DNA of 64,000 nucleotides from Actinomycetaceae bacterium (GCA_030538185.1 JAUNUK010000001.1:34657-98656); one strand, 5' to 3'; counted from the first letter of the stretch, positions 34,310 through 44,219 are shown. The notes: generated from the sequence alone by a model not told the origin. Numbers and translations: made by a program.

Positions 34310-36694
34310 ATGAAAGACTGTTGTCAGCAACCAGAGCCGGGTTCGACCGTGACCGCGACCTTGTTGCCGAACCCCACACGCAAGTCCGGCGACAAGGCAA
34401 CTGCCACCATCGTCCTAGTCGGCAACCCAAACGTCGGCAAGTCAACCCTCTTCAACCATCTGACGGGCGCGCGCCAAAAGGTCATCAACGCTCCAGGTAC
34501 CACAGTTGAGGTCCTGGACGGTTTTTGGTCGGGCCAAAACATGCGCGTCCTCGACCTTCCAGGAACGTACTCTCTGCTTCCCCAATCCCCCGACGAACAG
34601 GTCGTCGTCGACACACTAGCGGGCCTGCCCGGAACCCTGTCAGACCCGCGCCTTGGCCTGGGCATTGACCTTGCAGTCGTCTTATTGGACGCGACCGCCA
34701 TGACCCGCTCCCTTTACTTGCTTGGCCAGGTTGCTCAGACCGGCATCCCTCACATTTGCGTGCTGACCATGATCGATGTAGCCCGAGCACAGGGCGAACA
34801 ACCAGATCCTGCAGCCCTCTCGCAAGCCCTCGGCGTTCCAGTGGTCTCTACCGATCCACGGCGCGGTCAGGGACTAGACTCTCTGACCTCGACTGTGCGT
34901 CAAGCCCTCAAGAACCAACCAAGAATCCGCAGCCTGCAACCCGATCCTCTGGCACCTGGTTATAACCCAGTCGCCGGCGCTCAAGCCCTATCAGCACCCA
35001 CCAGCCTGGCCGTTCATGAACTCGGGCCAACCGAGCTGCTGGCCGAGGCCGTTGGTCCGCAAGCGAACAGCGCCGCCTGCACCGATTCTTCCGCCAGGCA
35101 ACCGTGTTGCGAAGAAAACAGACCAGGCACCTGCTGCAACAACAACAATTTCCTTCCCGAGGACGTTCCCTTTAGGGATGCGGCGAAACAGGCAGAATCT
35201 AGCGAAAACACCCCCGCGGATAGTCCAAGATCAACCACCACCACATCCGCAACCACGCCCTCGCCAAGCTCATCAACAAGCCTCTCACCAAACTCCACAG
35301 TCCAGCCTTTGGAAGAACTGGAACGCGCCGAAGAACTTTTCGTCTGGGTGGCTGAAATCGAAAGCAAGACGGGGGAGGCCCGCGAGGCTGCGCAAAGCCT
35401 GACTCGTTCAGATAAGGCTGATCGCCTGCTGCTGAACCCGGTCGCTGGGGTTGCGGTGTTCATGGTGCTTGTCTGGGCAATTTTCCAGCTGACCACGACC
35501 TTCGCCGCTGTGTTTCAAACCTGGTTTGAAGAGTTCTTTACTGGGCCGATTGCCAATATCGTTGCAGCGGTCCTAAACGCTGTGGCCCTCACGCAGCCGT
35601 GGATTCATGGCCTGCTGATTGACGGCGTTGTGGGTGGTCTTGCGGTCGTCGCCTCTTTTGTGCCGCTGATGTTCATTATGTTCCTGGCGATTTCCCTGCT
35701 CGAAGACTCAGGCTATATGGCAAGGGTTGCTTTCCTGGGGGACAGGCTGATGCGCAAAATCGGCCTAGATGGGCGTGTGATTATGCCGCTCATTGTGGGT
35801 TTCGGTTGCAACCTGCCTTCTTTGGCGGCAACCCGCAGCATTCCAGAGGCGAAGCAACGCCTAGTTACCTCGATCATCATTCCCTACGCATCATGTTCAG
35901 CTCGTCTGGTGATTTATCTGATGATGGCTCGGATTTTCTTCCCGACCTGGGCGGGCACCGTCGTCTTTGCCATGTACGTATTGTCCGTGGTGATGATGGT
36001 TTTGGGCGCCCTGGTGTTGAAGCCCTTCGTGACGAAGAACCACAATAAGGCGCCGTTATTGCTGGTGTTGCCGGCGTACCAGACTCCAAGAGCTCTCGTG
36101 ATGCTGCAATCCACCTGGAACCGCACCTGGTCATTCATTAAGGGTGCCGGAAAGATAATAGTCGGGATGACGGTTGTCATCTGGTTGCTGGGCGCGACGC
36201 CCGTGGTCGCTGGCTACAGCTTCGCCGATGATGAACTGCCTATGGCAAACTCCGCTTATGGCGCGGTCGCAAAGGCCATCAGCCCCGTTTTCGAACCGGC
36301 AGGCTTCAACGACTGGCACATGGCGGGGGCCTTGCTCACTGGCTTTATTGCCAAAGAGACCCTGATTAGCTCCATTGCAGTGTCCTACACCATGGACCCG
36401 GCAGTTAAGGAGTACTCGGCGGGCGACGCCGAAGAAGGCGGCACAGATCTTGGGGATCTGAAAGAACTTGTGCGCGACACAATGGTCGCCTCAGCCGGCT
36501 CTCACGCACACGCAGCCCTGGCGGCCTTTGGGTTCATCGTTTTCGTGCTGACTTATACGCCGTGCCTGGCCACGGTTGCCGAGCAAGTTAGACAAATCGG
36601 GTGGCGGTGGGCCATTGGTGCCACAATTGTCCAACTTATTGCGGCTTGGGTCTTGGCGGTGCTCATCTTCCAGATCGGTGGCCTGTTCCTATGA
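34310..36694 (+). CDS. feoB: Ferrous iron transporter FeoB
   Basis: 794 residues. N-terminal GTPase: G1 GNPNVGKST (38-46), G2/switch NAPGTTVEV, G3 DLPGTYSL (~82), G4 read as TMID where FeoB usually has NMxD. A ~130-residue linker (~245-370) carries CC..CC cysteine pairs (QPCCEENRPGTCCNN) and Ser/Thr-rich sequence, longer than usual. The membrane domain follows: NPVAGVAVFMVLVWAIFQ, LLEDSGYMARVAFLGDRLMR, GFGCNLPSLAATRSI and the C-terminal TYTPCLATVAEQVRQIGWRW. It imports Fe(II). GAGGAAG precedes the ATG; its stop overlaps feoC (ATGA). Confidence 0.93.
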   Translation: MKDCCQQPEPGSTVTATLLPNPTRKSGDKATATIVLVGNPNVGKSTLFNHLTGARQKVINAPGTTVEVLDGFWSGQNMRVLDLPGTYSLLPQSPDEQVVVDTLAGLPGTLSDPRLGLGIDLAVVLLDATAMTRSLYLLGQVAQTGIPHICVLTMIDVARAQGEQPDPAALSQALGVPVVSTDPRRGQGLDSLTSTVRQALKNQPRIRSLQPDPLAPGYNPVAGAQALSAPTSLAVHELGPTELLAEAVGPQANSAACTDSSARQPCCEENRPGTCCNNNNFLPEDVPFRDAAKQAESSENTPADSPRSTTTTSATTPSPSSSTSLSPNSTVQPLEELERAEELFVWVAEIESKTGEAREAAQSLTRSDKADRLLLNPVAGVAVFMVLVWAIFQLTTTFAAVFQTWFEEFFTGPIANIVAAVLNAVALTQPWIHGLLIDGVVGGLAVVASFVPLMFIMFLAISLLEDSGYMARVAFLGDRLMRKIGLDGRVIMPLIVGFGCNLPSLAATRSIPEAKQRLVTSIIIPYASCSARLVIYLMMARIFFPTWAGTVVFAMYVLSVVMMVLGALVLKPFVTKNHNKAPLLLVLPAYQTPRALVMLQSTWNRTWSFIKGAGKIIVGMTVVIWLLGATPVVAGYSFADDELPMANSAYGAVAKAISPVFEPAGFNDWHMAGALLTGFIAKETLISSIAVSYTMDPAVKEYSAGDAEEGGTDLGDLKELVRDTMVASAGSHAHAALAAFGFIVFVLTYTPCLATVAEQVRQIGWRWAIGATIVQLIAAWVLAVLIFQIGGLFL

Positions 36695-37026
36695 GCACCG
36701 TGATCGCGTCAACTTCGCCACCGGAGCAGTCGCTAGCGTCCCCGCCCTCGGCAAGCCCCAAAAAACCCGCGCCGAACTGGCCGCGCGGAGGCCTGGGCTC
36801 GCAGGTTCTAGGGTTATTGCGTCAAGGCGCAACCCTGGACGCGATTTCACGCAGCCTTGCGATTTCCGTCGCCCAGGTAACAATGATGGTCGATCACTAC
36901 ACGCGCCTGGGACTCGTGGGCGGCTCTGCGTCCTCGCTATGCACCTCTGGCCTGGGCGCTTGTGGTCCTCTGGGCGCTCAAAGCCTGGAGGCAAAAGTGC
37001 ATTGTGCTGGCTGTCCTCTGTGGTAA
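36691..37026 (+). CDS. FeoC-like winged-helix protein with C-terminal cysteine cluster
   Basis: 111 residues from ATG 36691, which overlaps the feoB stop as ATGA. After a Pro/Ser-rich N-terminus (with a CGCCCTCGG motif at 36743 encoding PPSASP) comes a winged-helix segment GSQVLGLLRQGATLDAISRS then LAISVAQVTMMVDHYTRLGL. The end carries four cysteines in CTSGLGACGPL...HCAGCPLW, a spacing (C-x6-C...C-x2-C) consistent with an iron-sulfur site as proposed for FeoC proteins. Likely role: iron- or oxygen-dependent regulation or stability of FeoB. The family call rests on position and pattern. Confidence 0.7.
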   Translation: MSTVIASTSPPEQSLASPPSASPKKPAPNWPRGGLGSQVLGLLRQGATLDAISRSLAISVAQVTMMVDHYTRLGLVGGSASSLCTSGLGACGPLGAQSLEAKVHCAGCPLW

Positions 37027-37131
37027 AGGTGAGGCAGAAGCGTGTCTAACGGTTAGTAGTGCACTTCCGCTCGTGAGATGATGGGGCAGGCGTAAATCAG
37101 ACGCCTCGCGTCTTGACCAGTGAGGAATGTG

Positions 37132-38589
37132 ATGGCTCTTTTCGAATTCGACAACGGACACCTGGTCCCGGCCCAATTCGGCCGCCCCGTCACCGGCGGG
37201 GTCCAAGACGAAGTCCTCGATTCCGTTCGCCAACAGGTCCTCGAAGTCATCTCGCGTCCCCTTTTCCCCGTCACCTGGTCGGATCCCGCACCTGTCCCCG
37301 TGTCGGTTCAGGGCATGCCCCTTGAGGACATCGCTTCCGAGGAGATTGCCGAGGGCGAAGGCACCTTACCGCGTTTGACGGCACTTGATGGCTCGGGGCA
37401 AGTCGTATCGATTGAGGTCTTGGACATTTTGAATTCCCAGACGCTGATTGCTGCCTTGGCCAGGCTTGGGCGTGTGTCCTCCTTGGGGTGGAATGAGCTG
37501 GCCGCGGTTTACCCGGGCGGCGTGCCTGCTTTCAGGGCAGGTTGGACTCAGTTCAGGGACTCTATGCCACCCAAGTGTGACCCTGGGCCTCGTCTGATTT
37601 TGGTCGCCACACAGATCGATCCCGATGTGCGCCCAGCACTTGAAGCCTTGGCCAGTTCTGGCCTTGAGGTCCACAACCTCTCTGTACGTGAAATGTCGAA
37701 TGGCCGCACCTTCTTGGATGTGCAAAAAGTTCATTCCTCGCTGTTTGGCCACGATACGACTTTGCTGCCGGGCAGGGCTGCGCGCCTGCCAGAGTTAAGT
37801 GCGTGGACCGAGGATGACGCGCGGGCGCAGCTTGAAGCCCAAGCAGGAACGCAGGTCCCTGCAATGCCCTCGGTGCCTTTTGCCGAAGCCTCTATCGCCC
37901 CGGAAACAAGCGAGGTGCCGGCGCCTGCTGCACATGAAGATGACGATGAATCCGTGACGACCGGGACCATTTCGCGCCACTCGATTATGCAGGCAGCCAT
38001 GAGCAAGGAACCCGCACACACGGTTGTCCAAGAGAAAGTCGAGGATGCGCCGGTTGATGAGCCTGTCGCACCTGAGGCGACCGAGGCTACAAGCGAAACC
38101 GAACCTGTAGCTGAAGATGGACCCACATTGGGTGCGCCGGAGGAAGACGCTGCAGTGCCTAGCGCGCCGCCCTCGGAAAATGTAGAAAACGTGGAAAAAA
38201 CTGAAGAAGTCGTCGAAGCTGTCCGCGAACCTGCTGGTCATGCGGGGGAGGCCGTAGAATTTGCGTGGATTACGCACACGCCTGAAGGCCTGGCGATGCT
38301 GGCCTCGATAATCGACGGGGATGCCCCATTGTGTGCCCAGGTCGGTGAGGGGCCTGTTATTGAGGCGGGCTTGCGGCGCGACGGTGTGGTGATTGTAGAA
38401 GACGGTAGGACCTGGAATGACCCGGAAGCCGCTTTGCGTGAGTTGTCTAGGGACTTGGGCCTGGAGCAGGCCTGGGAGGCGTGGCATTTGGGTGACCTTC
38501 AGGGGCCAAGTCTGGCGGAGGCCTGCGCGGAGATGAACGCGGAAATCGAGCGCTCATCTGCCACGGAGACTAAACAAGCACGGCACTAA
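37132..38589 (+). CDS. Conserved-looking unknown protein with acidic Ala/Glu/Pro-rich linker
   Basis: 485 residues from ATG 37132 (GAGGAATGTG upstream). I do not recognise it. Residues ~1-225 look globular (MALFEFDNGHLVPAQFGRPV, VVSIEVLDILNSQTLIAALA, RLILVATQIDPDVRPALEAL), ~245-375 are a long acidic, Pro/Ala/Glu-rich disordered linker, and ~380-470 form a second small domain (FAWITHTPEGLAMLASIIDG). No membrane helix or signal peptide. It follows the feo cluster by 105 bp on the same strand but without obvious coupling. Motif copies at 37349 (IAEGEG) and 38168 (PPSEN) lie in its loops. Confidence 0.55.
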   Translation: MALFEFDNGHLVPAQFGRPVTGGVQDEVLDSVRQQVLEVISRPLFPVTWSDPAPVPVSVQGMPLEDIASEEIAEGEGTLPRLTALDGSGQVVSIEVLDILNSQTLIAALARLGRVSSLGWNELAAVYPGGVPAFRAGWTQFRDSMPPKCDPGPRLILVATQIDPDVRPALEALASSGLEVHNLSVREMSNGRTFLDVQKVHSSLFGHDTTLLPGRAARLPELSAWTEDDARAQLEAQAGTQVPAMPSVPFAEASIAPETSEVPAPAAHEDDDESVTTGTISRHSIMQAAMSKEPAHTVVQEKVEDAPVDEPVAPEATEATSETEPVAEDGPTLGAPEEDAAVPSAPPSENVENVEKTEEVVEAVREPAGHAGEAVEFAWITHTPEGLAMLASIIDGDAPLCAQVGEGPVIEAGLRRDGVVIVEDGRTWNDPEAALRELSRDLGLEQAWEAWHLGDLQGPSLAEACAEMNAEIERSSATETKQARH

Positions 38590-38695
38590 AATCTGGGGCC
38601 TGTTGGTGTCGGGTGTGGATGTCTTGTGCTGAATTGTGTCCGGGGTGCCTTCTAGGCTGTGACCGAGACTTTGAAGAACGAAGGAAGGTGGCGCT

Positions 38696-40528
38696 GTGAG
38701 CGCATACGGGAATGACTTTGGTGGGCGCGGTGCAGGTGGCGGCGGGCGCGAGCAGAGGCAAAGGCCCGGCGGTTTCGTGGATGACCCGACGGCGCGTCGA
38801 GGGCAGGCCGTCAACCTCTTTGAACAGATGGAACGCCTGGACGGCAGGCCCTACGGCGCCTATAAACAGCTGATCGGCATCTGGGATTTCGGGGTTTTCG
38901 ACTTGGTTTTCCAACATGTCCAATCCGATCCTTTCGCGCCCCCGTCCAACTTCATTGCACGTATTCCGCTGGCTTCCACGGGCATCCCCGCTGATGTGCT
39001 TGCTGACGAGGACGCGCGCGTGGCCGCCGCTGACTACCTGGTGCGCTGTTTTCATTCTTTGATTGGCGGCACCCCGATGGCAGTGGCTAAGCCAGGTCAA
39101 GAAATTTTGCAGCGTTCCTCGTGTGTCGTGGGGGCCGAGGGCGTTGAGCTCAGATTCTCCTGCCAGTTGCCTGCCTCTGGTCGCACGATTCAAGGCGTTC
39201 GGGCTGCCAGGTCCTTTGACGGGCAGGTGCCTGAATCCATTATTGACGCGGTTGACGTCACCTCGCAGCGAGGCGCGTCCTTGGAGGGGCTACGCGCGCA
39301 CATTGCCGCATACAAGGACCAACAGCGCCTGCGCGAAATCATGTCGGAGGAAGGCTGGTTGGCCTTCGTAGCTGACGGTTCCGTTTTGGCCAGGGCTTCC
39401 GGCATTTCGGATGCGCCCATGTCCTCCGAGGCCGGCGTCCTCGCCTTTGAATCGCCTGAAACCTTGCGGGTTTCGGTGGAACTTCCACACGCAGGCACCG
39501 TGCAGGGAATGGCCCTACGACCTGGAATTACGCTGATCGTCGGTGGCGGGTACCACGGGAAGTCAACACTGTTGAACGCGCTTGAACGCTGCGTGTACAA
39601 CCACATACCGGGCGACGGTCGTGAACTTTGTGCGACCAGGTCGGACGCGGTGAAGGTCAGGGCCGAGGACGGACGGGCAGTCGCTGGGGTCGATATATCC
39701 CCCTTCGTGTCCGCGCTGCCTGCGCCAGCAGGTCACGACGCCCCGGACACGACACGGTTTTCAACCGCCAACGCTTCAGGATCAACCTCCCAAGCTGCGG
39801 CGATTATGGAAGCCCTTGAAGTCGGGTCTCGCTTGCTTCTGATAGACGAGGACACATCCGCAACAAATTTGATGATCAGAGATGCACGCATGCGTGCACT
39901 GGTTGCAGGCGACAAAGAACCACTGACTCCGCTGGTAGACAGGATTTCGGCGCTCTCGCAGCGCGCTGGTGACCTGGGGCAGGTTTCAACCATCGTTGTG
40001 ATGGGTGGGTCCGGGGATTATCTGGACATTGCCGACACCGTGATAATGATGGACAACTTTGCCTGCGTGGACGTAAGTGCGCGTGCTGCGGAAGTTTCTG
40101 CCTCGATGCCTGCTGGCGCAGGCGTTGAAGACAACGCAGCGCGCCTAGAGGACTTCCCGGACTTTGCGCGTCGCGTGCCTGTTGAGGCCAAACGCACAGG
40201 GGATAGGCACAAGACTAAAACCTCTGGCCTGCGCACAATCATCTTGGATAAGTCAGAGATTGATGTCGGAGCAGTTGCGCAGTTCGTGGATCCTGGTCAA
40301 GTAGAGGCAGCTGCCTGGGCAGTGCGCGCTGTGGTTGAGGTCTTTGCGAATAACTCGATGACTGTAGATGAGTGCATTGACAAGGTTGAGATTGAAATCG
40401 AAAAACGCGGCCTGGACGCCTTGACGTCTCTTGGGCATGGGCGTGAAAAGCCTGCCTACCTGGTGCGTGCCCGCCGCTATGAACTGGCCGCTGCCCTCAA
40501 CAGGTACCGAGCCTTGAGGGTCGTGTAG
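38696..40528 (+). CDS. Predicted ATPase of the ABC class (COG3044 type)
   Basis: 610 residues from a GTG start with AAGGAAGG upstream. After a Gly/Arg-rich head comes a long N-terminal domain, then the nucleotide-binding core: Walker A GGGYHGKSTLLNALERCVYN (~283), VDISPFVSALPAP, FSTANASGSTSQAAAIMEAL as the signature-like loop, Walker B LLLIDEDTSATNLMIRDARM, and IVVMGGSGDYLDIADTVIMM. This matches the single-protein ABC-class ATPase family whose function is unknown (possibly nucleic-acid related). It is probably monocistronic. A CCGAGGGCG motif lies at 39135. Confidence 0.85.
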   Translation: MSAYGNDFGGRGAGGGGREQRQRPGGFVDDPTARRGQAVNLFEQMERLDGRPYGAYKQLIGIWDFGVFDLVFQHVQSDPFAPPSNFIARIPLASTGIPADVLADEDARVAAADYLVRCFHSLIGGTPMAVAKPGQEILQRSSCVVGAEGVELRFSCQLPASGRTIQGVRAARSFDGQVPESIIDAVDVTSQRGASLEGLRAHIAAYKDQQRLREIMSEEGWLAFVADGSVLARASGISDAPMSSEAGVLAFESPETLRVSVELPHAGTVQGMALRPGITLIVGGGYHGKSTLLNALERCVYNHIPGDGRELCATRSDAVKVRAEDGRAVAGVDISPFVSALPAPAGHDAPDTTRFSTANASGSTSQAAAIMEALEVGSRLLLIDEDTSATNLMIRDARMRALVAGDKEPLTPLVDRISALSQRAGDLGQVSTIVVMGGSGDYLDIADTVIMMDNFACVDVSARAAEVSASMPAGAGVEDNAARLEDFPDFARRVPVEAKRTGDRHKTKTSGLRTIILDKSEIDVGAVAQFVDPGQVEAAAWAVRAVVEVFANNSMTVDECIDKVEIEIEKRGLDALTSLGHGREKPAYLVRARRYELAAALNRYRALRVV

Positions 40529-40543
40529 CCTGAGGGTCGTGTA
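40515..40543 (+). repeat. Short tandem duplication across the ATPase stop codon
   Basis: TGAGGGTCGTGTA occurs at 40515-40527, spanning the last codons and stop, and again at 40531-40543, a 16-bp period. It looks like a slippage duplication at the gene end. Confidence 0.6.
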
Positions 40544-40599
40544 ACAGTCAAAAACAGCCCAAACGTTAGGCGGTTACACACTTTTGAAGGAGCGTTTGC

Positions 40600-42048
40600 T
40601 TAGGACTGCGGCAGGGTTTTGTGCAGCCACTCGCTGATTGCACGCCACAGTTCTGCCCGCTCATGGGGCTGGGACAGGGTCAGGTCATGCACCCCCGACA
40701 AACACCTGGTTTCCATTAAGGGGCCCATGTCGCGCGCTGCCTCGTGCATGTAGTGGGTCGCCAAAACCATGTCGAAGTGCCGCATTTGTGGGTCCCAGAC
40801 CAAGGGGATCCCAGGATCTTTGGGCACGTTATGTGGCCAAGTTGCCAGACGTTTTGCGGTAGCGCCGCAGTCCTCGCCAGGGCCGCCCTCGGAATTTGAA
40901 GGCAGTGCCCCGCTTAAAACTAGCGTGGGGACTGCTGCTTGCAGCCCGTCCATGATTTCCAAGTGTCCCGACACGATGGCGTGTAGCCAGCCGAAACGGT
41001 AGGGCGCGGTCGGCAAGATTTTCCATGCGGGGTTTGCCCACCAGCCGCGTACGGCAGGGTCGCCCGTGAAGGGACGCAAATACGCAGGTAGTGGCCCGTC
41101 GGCGTCCTCGTGCCAGCCGCTGATTGAGCGGCTGTACAGATTAAGGGAGGCCATCGGAAGGGACTTGGTGGGTGCCACGCGGGTGCCGGCGCGCAAAACA
41201 GCCCTGGTAAAACGCGGTTTCTTGAAGAAATAATGCCCGGGTTGAGAACGCAGCCACGGGGAAATCAGCAATAAACACGCAAGCCGTTCGGGGTTCTTGG
41301 CAGCCCACAACGCGGTTGAAAGCCCCCCTGTTGAGTGGCCCATCATAATGACCGGCAGGCCGGGGTGCTCGGCGTTGATGATGTCCAGCGCGGAAGAAAA
41401 CTCGAGGCCATAGTCGTTTAGGTTGCGGACGAAGCCGTAGGGCTCATTGTTGGCGCCGCGCGAAGAACGGCCATAACGCCGCAGGTCAACGGCGTAAAAC
41501 GCGGCGCCCAAAGCGGACATGACGCGCGCCAAATGGGTCTGATAAAAATAGTCATTCCACCCGTGGACATACAGCACGGCGAAGCTGGGTGAGCTTGGCT
41601 GGGCTGGCGCGTCCTGGACGCGGGCTGGCCTGTCCAGGTCAAGGTGAATTTCGGCCCCTTCAGGAAGGACAGTTGCCAGGTTCTCCACATCATTGCCGAG
41701 GGCGGATTCTTTGCCCGGTGTGGTCTCAAAGGCGGAACTCGCTGCCTCAGGGTGCGTGGTGCTCCAGGAGGCTTGATGCGCTAATTCTTCCTCAATTTGT
41801 GGGCTGGCCCCTTCGGGCAATAGCACGTAGCTGCCATCGCTTAGCGCACCACCTGGGACGATATTGTTTGGCAGTAGGCGATCAGGCCAGTTTGCATGGG
41901 GATCGGTCGAGGGGTCGTGGCGCACTAAAGTCATCGAAATAGGACCATCACGGTCTTCACCTAAGTCAATTTTTTGCGCTAAAAAACCAGGTCCCAAGTC
42001 ATCCGGGACCCAGGCCAATGTAGGTACCTCGGTATTTACGCTGAGCAA
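40600..42048 (-). CDS. Alpha/beta-hydrolase (lysophospholipase / S33 type)
   Basis: 482 residues, longer than a minimal alpha/beta hydrolase. The N-terminal ~150 residues are unusual; the core begins AVLYVHGWNDYFYQTHLARV, then YAVDLRRYGRSSRGANNEPY, and the nucleophile elbow MGHSTGGLSTALWAAKNP with catalytic Ser near residue 235. The His is likely in MRHFDMVLATHYM near 420. It probably acts on a lipid or peptide ester in the cytoplasm. Two motif copies sit in non-conserved insertions (41696 giving ...ALGNDVENLA, 40884 giving PSNSEGGPG). It is divergent from the GNAT gene and convergent with the ATPase. Confidence 0.78.
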   Translation of the reverse strand: MLSVNTEVPTLAWVPDDLGPGFLAQKIDLGEDRDGPISMTLVRHDPSTDPHANWPDRLLPNNIVPGGALSDGSYVLLPEGASPQIEEELAHQASWSTTHPEAASSAFETTPGKESALGNDVENLATVLPEGAEIHLDLDRPARVQDAPAQPSSPSFAVLYVHGWNDYFYQTHLARVMSALGAAFYAVDLRRYGRSSRGANNEPYGFVRNLNDYGLEFSSALDIINAEHPGLPVIMMGHSTGGLSTALWAAKNPERLACLLLISPWLRSQPGHYFFKKPRFTRAVLRAGTRVAPTKSLPMASLNLYSRSISGWHEDADGPLPAYLRPFTGDPAVRGWWANPAWKILPTAPYRFGWLHAIVSGHLEIMDGLQAAVPTLVLSGALPSNSEGGPGEDCGATAKRLATWPHNVPKDPGIPLVWDPQMRHFDMVLATHYMHEAARDMGPLMETRCLSGVHDLTLSQPHERAELWRAISEWLHKTLPQS

Positions 42049-42279
42049 ACCGATACTCCTGTCGCTGACATGATGTAACCATTATGCGCGCAAGGCGGGG
42101 GCGTGTCCACAAATACGTCGATTTGCAGCAAATGCAAATCCTAAATTTGCATTGGTTTTCCCATGTGAGTACAGAGATCGGATAAGAACACCCACATATG
42201 TTTGGCGCAGGCACGGCATGAAATGGCCGGTCTTTGTGTGTTACATTCTGTGGAACAAGAATTGAAAGAGTGAATAATC

Positions 42280-42819
42280 ATGAGTGCAGACTCATACAAG
42301 AAAACTGACCCTTCCATCCAAGACAGACGTGGGCGTCCGATAACTCCCCTCAAGAAAATTGCAGATGACTTGGTTATACGCCCTGCGGCTCCAGGGGATT
42401 ACGCGGAACTTTTAGAAATGATGCGCGATTTTTACGCAAGCCCCGCGGTCGCTGAGGAAATCAGCGAAGAAACCATGCAGCGCTGTATCGCCGACTGCCT
42501 GGCCGACCGCCAAGATGTGTGGGCCCTGATTTTGGAAACGGATGAACAGACTGCCGGATACGCCATGTGTACCCGCAGCTATTCGACCGCGTTCGCAGGC
42601 ACATGCGTATGGCTCGAAGAGCTATACATCAAGGAAAATTTCCGAGGGCGGGGCTTCGGCTCGACTGTGTTGACATATTTGGAAATGCAATCTCGTGAAT
42701 CTGATGACGTTGTGCGTTTGCGCCTGGAGGTAGAAGCCGACAACAAGGGTGCTCGTGCCGCCTACCGAAAAGCCGGATACGCAGAGGTCCCCTACATACA
42801 AATGAGTCGGGAACTGTAG
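42280..42819 (+). CDS. GNAT-family N-acetyltransferase
   Basis: 179 residues. ITPLKKIADDLVIRPAAPGD opens the fold, LILETDEQTAGYAMCTRSYS forms strands 2-4, and the acetyl-CoA loop is LYIKENFRGRGFGSTVLTYL (R-G-x-G-x-G/S). LEVEADNKGARAAYRKAGYA is the usual final part. It transfers an acetyl group to an unknown amine. The segment RGRGFGS is encoded by a TTTCCGAGGGCGGGG motif copy, so here the dispersed motif coincides with the catalytic loop. The gene converges on metX with 18 bp between stops. Confidence 0.85.
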   Translation: MSADSYKKTDPSIQDRRGRPITPLKKIADDLVIRPAAPGDYAELLEMMRDFYASPAVAEEISEETMQRCIADCLADRQDVWALILETDEQTAGYAMCTRSYSTAFAGTCVWLEELYIKENFRGRGFGSTVLTYLEMQSRESDDVVRLRLEVEADNKGARAAYRKAGYAEVPYIQMSREL

Positions 42820-42837
42820 ACTTTCGCCAGTAAAAAA

Positions 42838-44211
42838 CTACTCGAAGTAGTGGACGTTTTCGCTGAAGGTTGGGCGACGTGGGGGAAGGCGCACTGGCAG
42901 ACGGCCATCTTCCAAGAAGTCCTTGATCTGTCCAGACACCGCGGCCGATTCAATCAAGAACCCGTCGTGCCCGTGGGGCGAATGGATGATGTAACACCTG
43001 GCGTCCGGGATGTTCTTTTCTATCTGCCAAGATTGCGAAGGGAAGAACAAACGGTCAGAATCCACGCCGATCACCAAGGTCCTGGCAGTAACCGTGCCAA
43101 GTGCTGCTTCGATGCCGCCTCGCCCTCGGCCTACGTCATGGGTGAGCATGGACCTGGTCAAGGTCCGATACGAACCTGCGTCGAACCTCTTGGCAAGCTT
43201 TGCCCCGTGGTATTCCAAATAGGACTGAACCGCCAAGGAACCACCTTGCAGGGGCGAGTGGAAATCGTTTTGCGCCTGGGCCCCGAAACGTTCGTCGAGT
43301 TCGTTCGGGGACCTGTACGTCGTGTGCGCAATTTCGCGCGCCAAAGAAAGGCCACGACCAGGGCCTTCACCGGGTGCGGCCTCGTAATAGTCCCCGCCCC
43401 TAAAGTAGGGATCCAGTTCCAAAACGTGCAGTTGCGCATGACACCAGGCGGCCTGTTCGGCCGTGGTGGCAGCGCCCGAGGCCACCACGATCAGCTGGCG
43501 GACCCTGTCGGGGTACATGACGCCCCACTCCAAGGCGCGCTGCCCGCCAAGAGAGCCGCCAATGATCAGATCCCAGCGATCGATGCCCAGGTAATCGGAG
43601 AGTCTGGCCTCGCAAGCGACCTGGTCGCGCGTGGTCAAGCGAGGGAAACGCGAGCCCCAAGCGCGGCCATCGGGCGCCAATGATGCAGGCCCTGTCGAAC
43701 CTTGACACCCGCCCAGAACATTGGGGGCGACCACAAAGAATGTGTCGGTATCAATGGCCTTACCAGGGCCGACGATGTCGTTCCACCAACCGGGCGTCAC
43801 GTGTCCTGGACCCGCCTCCCCACACACGTGGGAATCGCCTGTCAGGGCGTGCAGCACCAAAACGGCATTCGAACGTTCAGCGTTTAGGGTGCCCCAGGTC
43901 TCGTAGGCCAGTCGGGTCTGGGGCAGTTGCCCACCGCCCTCAAGTTTCATCCCACCCAACTGTGCAAACTGGCGGTTGCCAGGAGGGTCATCTGGCGTCC
44001 AGGCACCCGTGATCGGCAGGTCATCATAACCATTCGCTGCCTGCACAGTCCCTCCTGAAGCACCCTTGATGCCGCGCGGTGCTCGAACCTTCGAGCTTCG
44101 CCACTCGCTGAGGTGAATTATGTCCTCACTAAGACATTCTTGCACCTGACTTGCCCGAGGGACAGCCAATGGAGTGGGCGGTGCCTGTGCAGGCAGCGAT
44201 TGGATAGACAT
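42838..44211 (-). CDS. metX: Homoserine O-acetyltransferase
   Basis: 457 residues, somewhat longer than typical MetX (~370-380) because of an N-terminal extension (~75 residues). Core: FAQLGGMKLEGGGQLPQTRL, YETWGTLNAERSNAVLVLHA, LTGDSHV, then NVLGGCQGSTGP, the nucleophile elbow IIGGSLGGQRALEWGVMYPD (Ser ~216) and the C-terminal HSPHGHDGFLIE. It acetylates homoserine for methionine synthesis (alternatively MetA-like transfer). AGGAACCAAA precedes the ATG. It starts 8 bp after metY's stop, forming the metY-metX operon. Confidence 0.92.
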   Translation of the reverse strand: MSIQSLPAQAPPTPLAVPRASQVQECLSEDIIHLSEWRSSKVRAPRGIKGASGGTVQAANGYDDLPITGAWTPDDPPGNRQFAQLGGMKLEGGGQLPQTRLAYETWGTLNAERSNAVLVLHALTGDSHVCGEAGPGHVTPGWWNDIVGPGKAIDTDTFFVVAPNVLGGCQGSTGPASLAPDGRAWGSRFPRLTTRDQVACEARLSDYLGIDRWDLIIGGSLGGQRALEWGVMYPDRVRQLIVVASGAATTAEQAAWCHAQLHVLELDPYFRGGDYYEAAPGEGPGRGLSLAREIAHTTYRSPNELDERFGAQAQNDFHSPLQGGSLAVQSYLEYHGAKLAKRFDAGSYRTLTRSMLTHDVGRGRGGIEAALGTVTARTLVIGVDSDRLFFPSQSWQIEKNIPDARCYIIHSPHGHDGFLIESAAVSGQIKDFLEDGRLPVRLPPRRPTFSENVHYFE

Positions 44212-44219
44212 TTTGGTTC

